Origin: Manduca sexta
Lineage: Eukaryota > Arthropoda > Insecta > Lepidoptera > Sphingidae
DNA length: 64,000 nt
Reading direction: 5' to 3'
Assembly: GCF_014839805.1 (NCBI RefSeq)
Contig: NC_051134.1
Span: 9,641,170 to 9,705,169 of the forward strand
The notes below the pieces were generated by a model. It was not told the origin of the DNA and ran no database searches. It saw nothing but the letters and a program-made list of their open reading frames with translations. The first letter of the stretch is position 1. Every line of letters starts with the position of its first letter. Below are positions 57,579 through 64,000 of the stretch, in pieces. A program made the position numbers and the translations under genes.

Positions 57579-57957
57579 TGCCAGAAATCGTGACCTGGTC
57601 AAAATAATATTGCTTAATTTCAAAACAAGATCCAAACACAAAAATACAGTGCCATGCTTTGAAACTTCATAAACCGCAAAATATAAAAAAAAAATTGCAA
57701 ATCCACCTGGACATAATATGTATCGATATAAATACAATCAAAATTTTGATATAAAACTTACTTTTCAGTTTTTTTTCCATGCGGACGTCGTACTTACGAA
57801 ACCGCTGGCCGTGCGCCACTGGCGCTCACAGTATCGAGTAGTGTGTCTCTAAAGAAACAATCGTGCGCTGTAGCCAGTTCCCTAACGGTCGGAGGTTCTG
57901 AGAAATCGTCTTTGTCACAACTCTCCTCTGTCACAAACCTCCTCGGTCTCCCCTACT

Positions 57958-58120
57958 GTGTCATCATCATTCCAGCCGAGAATCGTCCACTGCTGGATAT
58001 AGGCCGCCCCCATTGAGCGCTACAGGGACCGGCGCTGGGTCGCCCACATCCATCGGTGTCCATCTCATCTCATTCAAACTACTAAACATCCAGACATATT
58101 CACGACCTCTCGTATTTATA
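57958..58120 (-). mobile_element. RTE-type LINE 3' end, minus strand
   Basis: TCATCATCATTCCAGCC, GTCCACTGCTGGATATAGGC and CCGCCCCCATTGAGCGC form the inverse of the usual RTE end with its GAT tail. It starts two bases after the TA that flanks the pogo-like element. Confidence 0.7.
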
Positions 58121-58127
58121 TTATAAC

Positions 58128-58345
58128 TAGCTTTTGCTCGCGGTTTCGCCCGCATGAACGACTTTTCCGGGATAAAAGTCCCGCTTCTCCTGGGATAGAA
58201 AGCGGCCTATAATCTTTCCAGGGTCTTAAACTATCCCCATACCAAATTTTATAAAAATCCGCTCAGTAGATTTTAAAAAAGTCGATAACATACAGGCAGA
58301 CAGAAAAGGGGACTCTTTTATAATATGTATAGATAGGTTTTGAAA
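58128..58345 (-). mobile_element. Helitron-like (Lep1-type) repeat, minus strand
   Basis: On the plus strand ACTAGCTTTTGCTCGCGGTT, CGGGATAAAAGTCCCG, CTTAAACTATCCCCATACCA and a poly-A/T end; on the minus strand it ends AAGCTAGT, a CTRR-type Helitron end. Confidence 0.6.
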
Positions 58346-58371
58346 TTTAGCCATACATAACCACGATAGGG

Positions 58372-58555
58372 TTATTATTTGGGTTTTTCTGCTCAGTATC
58401 AGCCCGGAGTCTGGAATTTGTGCCCGCTATGGCGATAGGCTCGCCCCCTATCACATCATGGGACGGAACATACTTGGCGAAAAGTGGGTGCCCTAGTTGC
58501 GCCTCTGCATACCCCTTCGGGGATAAATGCGTGATGTTATGTATGTAACCACGAT
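58372..58555 (+). mobile_element. SINE family A, copy without tRNA head
   Basis: 'tctgctcagtatcagcccgg', 'cgctatggcgataggctcgc', 'cacatcatgggacggaac' and 'ataccccttcggggataaat' match 32144-32389. Ends in GTGATGTTATGTATGTA. Confidence 0.8.
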
Positions 58556-60654
58556 AGTAACTTATCCTGTAGTTGTGCCCATTTTGTAATTAACGTTTAA
58601 TCTCGTCTGTACTAATGAAATTGTAACTAAAGCCCACTTAGCCTTAATAAATAAAAACAGGACATAATTCACTTCAAGTAATCTCATCAAGATAGCCTAG
58701 TCTTAGATTAAGTCGTAAGTCTAAGTAATCAGCTCGCACCGTGGCGTAAATATTTTACGCACAATACCTAAATATGTTTTCGTAGTCATTTATCTCTTTT
58801 TATGAATAATGTTGTTTTTTGTTTCAGGTAAATATGCTTATGGAGTTTGTTCATGTGATGGGAGGTTGTGACGTCAGCTAAGTATGTTTTTGTCACAAAA
58901 ATATTTTTTATAGCTAAATAGTAGCGAACGGTAAGAGGTAGTTGATAATAACTTGTCACCTTCTTCCACTAAGTATGAAAACAGAGGTGAATGGTGTGAA
59001 AGTAACTTATTAGTAAATTGGTCTACAAGTTTATTTAAAATCAAAGCTGTCAGCTTCCTGGTAAACTAACAAACAGCCAAACATTTTTACGTACATTCAT
59101 TTATGTATTTAGTAGGAAGTCGGATCAAGTGTTTTCATTAATATCTTAACATGTTATACTTATTTGAAAGTCTATATCACAATAGATCCATTTGCAATGT
59201 TTACGCTGTCGTTGTATCGGTGCTTGTCAAGGATTCCGTGCGCATAACTATGTAATTCCCAATTAAGCCACTCCATACGCGCCCGGGGGCGGCGTTGCGC
59301 TGTTTCGGAAAATGTCAGAGTCGAAATTAGGTACACGGGGGTCAAATACTATTGTTTAAACAGAAAACATAACGTACGTTCATACGTTCATCCTTGATGG
59401 AGTATACATATAGAAGTGTGAGCAGAGAACATTTCTCCCAGCTTATATGCATCCCATGATTTAATTGAATATACCAACATACAGCTGTCACATATCTCCT
59501 TATCGGGCACAAATTTTGAGTCCGAGAAAGTTATATGTATATCTTTTAAGTAAAGTTCAGAAAATCCTTTATCATTATAAGCTTGTAAGATATTTAGATA
59601 CACTTACATTTTAAAAGATTACATCGCTAAGGAACTTAGAACCAACAGGTATAGGTCGAAGAATTCTAATTCGATCACGATTATGCAAGTAGCTTCCTGT
59701 CTCGAAAAGTATATAGTTATTCCTCACACTGACCCCGATAATCACATAAAACGTAACGTTCAATTTAGTTTAAAATCAATAGCAAGCCTCATAAAACCCA
59801 TATTCAAATTACGGCCATACTCATAGAAAATAATCGCCCCTGGGCCCCGCTACGTCGCTCCCCAATCCGACCCCGGCGCTAGGCGCGCGTTTCATCTAAT
59901 TTCAGCCGATATTAACAATGCATATGTTAGGACGGCCGGATTACGTGTTTTGCTTATAAATGCATTACTTTCTTTAGGCGGAATTGGTTCTTTCACTCGC
60001 TGATTGCCTTGTAAATCAATGATAGTCGGCGATAATGCGTTACTTGGATTCATTCCGTGTTACTTTATATTTATAGTGTTTTTGGTGTGTTCTATTTTGT
60101 TATTTACTTTAGTAATTAGTTATTTCTATGAACCTTATATTAGTGGACTAAGAAATAAAAAGCGGCACCCATTCATATTAAATACCCTGCAGGTCGTACG
60201 ATTGAGAAATTAATGGTTTCACAATGTTAAATGTGATGCCGCAAATCGCGATAGAATTACAGGTAGCGGGTATAAGGTCGATTAACGAACGCTGGCACGT
60301 TCACAGAACTCCGACTAATACAATACATCAATCAATACAATTTTTCACATTATTGAAAAAAAATCATATTATTATAATAGATGTTAACAAATCACTCTGT
60401 ATTATTAAATTTTGTTTAAACGTCGTTTTGGCGCCTGACCTATGTTCATTCACAGAAACTACACGCGCGCAACTTGTGTTTGTGTTGTACGAGCTAGCTT
60501 TAGATAATCGACCTTACGGTTGTAATCAACTACCATGAAATGACTTGCTTGTTTAAAGAAGATTAAATATTTCAATAACGGAACATTACACGACTTATAG
60601 AAGGTATTGTCTCCGGGTGATACCCGCAATGTAGTGCCATATTGCTCAGTATTT
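58556..60654. other. Gene-free stretch, nothing recognised
   Basis: AT-rich, with a GC-rich island at 59835-59895. A 104-codon frame at 60224-60538 has no recognisable motif and base composition like its surroundings. Confidence 0.4.
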
Positions 60655-60995
60655 TAATTTACGACTACTGCGCTGAGATCCTGGGTTCGAATTCCGGATC
60701 GGGCCAAAATAATTATAACTGGGTTTTTTGAGCTTGAAAAATACTCAGTCGCAGCTCGGAGTCGATGTGTGTGTGTGTGTGATACCCTCGTGCGTGGTAA
60801 AGTACGTAAAACCGTTGGTCCTGCGCCATATCTCTCTCCGGTCATGTCAGATTGCTATCTCACCGAACTATGAGAGTGAAGGAACAGAGTGCACACTGTG
60901 TATTGCCCATACACTTGGGCACTATAATACTTTGCGTACTCGGCGGATCTCTGCTACATAGGCCGCCGTGGCCGAAATTCGGTAAGGAAGGAATA
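60655..60995 (+). mobile_element. SINE family B, near full-length
   Basis: The head keeps the B box CTGGGTTCGAATTCCGG. The body matches 53144-53529 in 'aattataactgggtttttt', 'ccgttggtcctgcgcc', 'actatgagagtgaagga' and the end 'ggccgaaattcggtaagga'. It has gained a short GT run at 60765-60780. Confidence 0.85.
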
Positions 60996-61044
60996 AGTTG
61001 TTCGACGTTTGTATAGTATTATCACTTCTTAGACAATCACGATG

Positions 61045-61095
61045 TTAGCAAATCAGGCGACCGGCTTGCCCGTCTCCTCATCCAGATGTATAAAA
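61045..61095 (+). repeat. Dispersed repeat family E, degenerate copy
   Basis: AAATCAGGCGACCGGCTTGC followed by CCGTCTCCTCATCC matches the family core. Confidence 0.4.
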
Positions 61096-61849
61096 AATCG
61101 CCCTCTGATAAGTTGCACCTCGTCCCGTTGCAAAATCAAAACAACGCGGCAAGTAATTACAAACAAACTTGCTAATTAAAAAGTGTGATTACCTTCACAG
61201 AATTAAAGTTAATTAATTTGAAGGAACAACGGTCCACTTCAATTATGAGCGTGGTGCGATTAAAATTTTCAACTTTTGTTTGTGGAGTCATGTTGTGAAG
61301 GGTGAACTTTGATCCGATAACCTTTTTGGAAATTAGAGAAAACTGTGGAGTAATCGGATAGACAGGTCGGAAGATTGTGAAATTATCGGAGTACATATAT
61401 TTATATGATAGGTCATTGTGTACGTACTAATAAATAATATTTGAATTAGTTAACTGATTTATAATGTAAACATTAGGAAAGTAATAAAGTATATTGGCAT
61501 GAATACGGAATAACATAAATGTCTATCGTTATTGTTTATAGCTATTGCAATAATATTAGTCCGGTACCTAGTTATATGGCGCATCTTGATAAGCATTAAT
61601 TGCGTACTGTCCGGAGCCCTTATCAAATTGGCGGCAATTTCTCTTAGACTCTGTGAAGACAAAACAATGGTGCAAGTTACGCCATCTATTGCCGATATAA
61701 GTAAACTCCATGCCTTCATAAGAAAGGAAATTACAAGAATTACATCATTTTTCTCTGACTTATTTACATAATTATGTAATCAAAAAACATATTTACAATG
61801 AATCTAAGTTTAATGTATGAAATTTCGTTCATGTATAATTTTTTTATTA
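61096..61849. other. Gene-free stretch, nothing recognised
   Basis: Overlapping 79- and 86-codon frames on opposite strands (61459-61771) have no motif. Confidence 0.4.
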
Positions 61850-61973
61850 GCGCCATCTATTGTGAAGTAGTGGTACTGATTTTTAGCTTAGTGCGCGACA
61901 TCTGTCTGTACGATATGAGAACTACATTACTTTGATTTCGTTACTCCATTCGACGCTAGGTGGCGTCCTAATA
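61850..61973. repeat. Possible small MITE with GCGCCATCTA-type ends
   Basis: ATTAGCGCCATCTATTG at the left and GACGCTAGGTGGCGTCCTAA at the right are roughly inverse to one another. Short and imperfect. Confidence 0.35.
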
Positions 61974-62211
61974 TAGCTGTAAAATGAAATTCTAATTTTT
62001 ATCGGATAATTTGTTAACTATATTTTCAAAACAATTTATATAGAAGTTAAAATATGGTCTAAACAGAATAATATTCAATTAACTATTTTCGTCACTGTAT
62101 GGTGTGTTATTCGAACATGATTAATAATTATCAAATATTCTAAATTGTGTTGATAATTACTGAATATTAAAAACTTTGAAAAAAATATATATGGTAATAA
62201 AAAAAAAAAGG

Positions 62212-62216
62212 AAAAA
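62212..62216 (-). terminator. Pol III terminator of tRNA-His
   Basis: A run of five T on the minus strand about 30 bases after the tRNA 3' end, followed by an 11-T run at 62209-62199. T runs of four or more end RNA polymerase III transcription. Confidence 0.5.
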
Positions 62217-62245
62217 TACAACTCCGCCGTGACAGTGTTTGACAC

Positions 62246-62317
62246 TGCCGTGACCAGGATTCGAACCTGGGTTACTACGGCCACAACGTAGGGTCCTAAC
62301 CACTAGACGATCACGGC
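62246..62317 (-). tRNA. tRNA-His (anticodon GTG)
   Basis: 72 bases that fold as a full cloverleaf. The acceptor stem GCCGTGA (62317-62311) pairs with TCACGGC (62253-62247), with discriminator A at 62246. The D arm is GTCTAGTGGTTAGGAC; the anticodon stem is CTACG/CGTAG with loop TTGTGGC and anticodon GTG at 62284-62282; the T arm is CCAGG TTCGAAT CCTGG. A and B boxes are intact. CCA is not encoded and no intron is present. It reads His codons CAC and CAT. A Pol III terminator lies downstream. Compared with the fly sequence as I remember it, one anticodon-stem pair is T-A instead of C-G, a compensated change. It looks functional rather than a SINE head. Confidence 0.95.
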
Positions 62318-62654
62318 TGTCGGAGCAAGTACGAGTAGTGGCGAATTAATCCGCCTATATCTAAACTAAAATGTTTTAAATAATAATATATATATTTTTT
62401 TATTTTACTACAGCATTACTTAAAACTTAAACCGACTTTACAACAAGCAAATAAAGTAAAAAATTCCGTCAATGGTATCTATTGGAGTTGAGACAGATAA
62501 TTGATTGACCAGTTGCTGAATTCTACCATCTCTGGCATGCGAGGGCCCAGCTGGATAGATAATAGGTACCATCGCAATGTATATTTCTGTCACCAAACAA
62601 CATTATGCAAGCACTCTTCTGTTATAGCTTGAAGTACATAATAGCCAATGTAAT

Positions 62655-62731
62655 TACTAGGCATTAATGCCATGCTATTGTTTATAAGCGATCTTACCAT
62701 CAGGCGAGCGACACGCTCTGGTCATTCAGTT
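62655..62731 (+). repeat. Dispersed repeat family E, copy
   Basis: CTATTGTTTATAAGCGATCT, TACCATCAGGCGAGCGACAC and TCTGGTCATTCAG match 14364-14440; it ends where the palindrome at 62732 begins. Confidence 0.5.
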
Positions 62732-62785
62732 ATAAAACAAAAATATGTAGGTATGTTAATACATACCTACATATTTTTGTTTTAT
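62732..62785. repeat. Perfect 25-base palindrome with TAAT loop
   Basis: Left arm 62732-62756 and right arm 62761-62785 are exact inverse copies around TAAT. The arms start ATAAAACAAAAATATG. It abuts the A-rich end of repeat E, so it may have formed by fold-back copying. Confidence 0.85.
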
Positions 62786-64000
62786 TTTTGTTTTGTATAA
62801 GTAATCTTATACAACTAAACTCTGCAATATCAAGTTCTGTAAAACAGAATCAAAACTAAAATGTTCGTGTGCATGTCCCCCTAATTACGCATCAAACGAA
62901 TAAATCACAAGGCAAGTCTCTCGTGAAACCAGTGCGGATATCGAATGACAGTCCCGTCGCCACTGGACACTGCGCACTGGCCAGTCGACAATGAGGTATT
63001 CAAGCACCCCTCGAACGATCGCTCGCCACTCGCGAATGTAACAAGCTGGCTTATTTGCCATACTTGTTCCTTTGAGGACTCGTAAGAAGTGGCATGTGGA
63101 ATGGAATGGAAATTGTCAATTTTTTCGTTGGGTAACGATGTATCGAATATAATATGAGTTTCGTTAATGTTTTAAATATAACTAGTTATATGTATTTAAA
63201 AATGTTTAGAATTTAGATTAATTGAGAAATTTCTTTGATTTTGTTTGTTTTTCCCGTCGGCGACCAGAAACAGATTTTTTTTAATTTTTATGACGTATAT
63301 AGCATAATTGAACGTCATTATACGTCTTAATATTTTAGGGAGATGAGTGTAGTGTGCACTGCTCTGCAATCCAAATATCTGAGTGTTGCTATAGACAATC
63401 ATAATGCACGTATTACCTACGCAATATACTTGTCATTTGTGTAAAAATATTCAATACAAAGTCCGAAACGGGCATCCCAATTCCCATCTCATTACCAAAC
63501 GCCATCACGTCCTTATTCGTCTTGTTTACGTCCTCTAATTCAATATCTCAAACGCGGCGTCATTATCCACATTCAGAGTCGACGTCACACCCGTCCGACG
63601 GCTTGTCAACCGACCGCCACTTTGTGAACGCACCTTTATCTACAGTTTGTTATTTGCCCTAAACATGTTACGGTGATTTAAATGACTATTGGTGGGATTT
63701 TTGCATTGATTTGAGATCTTGTTTGGGGGAATGTCTTGGAGTTGTTTGTAAGATTGCATGCATGATTTATAAATAGTGATGTAAAAAAGGAGTTAGTCAT
63801 GATGGGCGAATAAAAAGATTTAAGTTCTACTTTAAATTATACTAGTCAATAGTAATGTACAGTCACAAAAGTAATTGAGTAAAATTTCAAACAGCCTAAA
63901 CTTTTGTCTCTGCATTAACAATCAACTTTTCTCCAATAAAATGAACTTCAAGGGTTAAAGTACTTTATTTTAGGTGAAGGAAAAATAATATTAGAATTGA
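62786..64000. other. Gene-free stretch to the window end
   Basis: No gene or repeat recognised. Slightly GC-richer at 62930-63060 and 63540-63640. Confidence 0.4.

Larger units (their letters stand above)
56201..57953 (-). mobile_element. pogo-like (Tc1/mariner group) transposon, internally deleted
   Basis: Ends GGGGAGACCTAGGAAGGTTG and (inverse of the right end) GGGGAGACCGAGGAGGTTTG are terminal inverted repeats of about 27 bases with a few mismatches, flanked by TA at 56199-56200 and 57954-57955, the Tc1/mariner-type duplication. The interior codes, on the minus strand, for the start and the end of a transposase without the catalytic middle. The motif TGTCACAACTCTCCT and variants occur near both ends and as an inverted pair in the interior. 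Non-autonomous as it stands. Confidence 0.88.

Noticed and set aside
60224..60538. 104-codon plus frame with ATG
   Set aside because: No motif, AT-rich composition like the flanks, no promoter or splice evidence.
1..64000. CRISPR array, bacterial operon or phage features
   Set aside because: No regularly spaced repeats, and the retrotransposons and tRNA show eukaryotic nuclear DNA.

Overview
The window looks like nuclear DNA of a moth or butterfly. It is AT-rich and crowded with repeats of types I associate with Lepidoptera: Dong (R4-clade) retrotransposons inserted in TAA repeats, a CR1/Zenon-like LINE, a Daphne-like LINE fragment, RTE-type LINE 3' ends, several tRNA-derived SINE families, and Helitron-like fragments ending in CTAGT. 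I find no convincing host protein-coding gene. The only host gene called with confidence is a tRNA-His(GTG) at 62246-62317 on the minus strand. Every long ORF belongs to a mobile element.

Layout. 1-3.6 kb: a Helitron-like repeat and a SINE. 3.58-9.57 kb: two Dong elements on the plus strand, bounded and separated by TAA tracts. The first is nearly full length but frameshifted; the second is 5'-truncated with an open RT-endonuclease frame. 9.57-13.5 kb: a minus-strand CR1/Zenon-like LINE (ORF1 tail, AP endonuclease, RT) whose 3' tail is the same TAA/TTA tract that ends the second Dong. 16.48-18.39 kb: a small internally deleted BEL/Pao LTR element with 202- and 214-bp LTRs, a GGGGG target duplication and a primer site matching tRNA-Tyr. 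20-36.6 kb: LINE tails, SINEs and MITEs, including two copies of a 394-bp MITE, a Daphne-like fragment and a decayed RNase H-type LINE end. 40-46.6 kb: MITEs, three of them from one hAT family. 50-53.6 kb: a perfect 132-bp inverted repeat flanked by TTAA, another MITE, a fourth hAT copy and a full-length SINE with a 12-bp target duplication. 55.3-58.6 kb: repeats packed almost end to end around a 1.75-kb pogo-like transposon that has lost its catalytic core. 60.6-62.8 kb: a SINE, the tRNA-His gene and a perfect 25-bp palindrome.

How it fits together. The region reads as an intergenic or intronic transposon graveyard with several generations of insertion. The most coherent story is a targeting cascade: the (TTA)n tail of the CR1/Zenon-like LINE, read on the other strand, is the (TAA)n sequence Dong uses as target, and two different Dong lineages lie there head to tail. 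I did not find a new gene system. The most unusual single object is the perfect 132-bp palindrome at 50912-51191. Family names come from visible motifs and remembered family features; no database search was possible.
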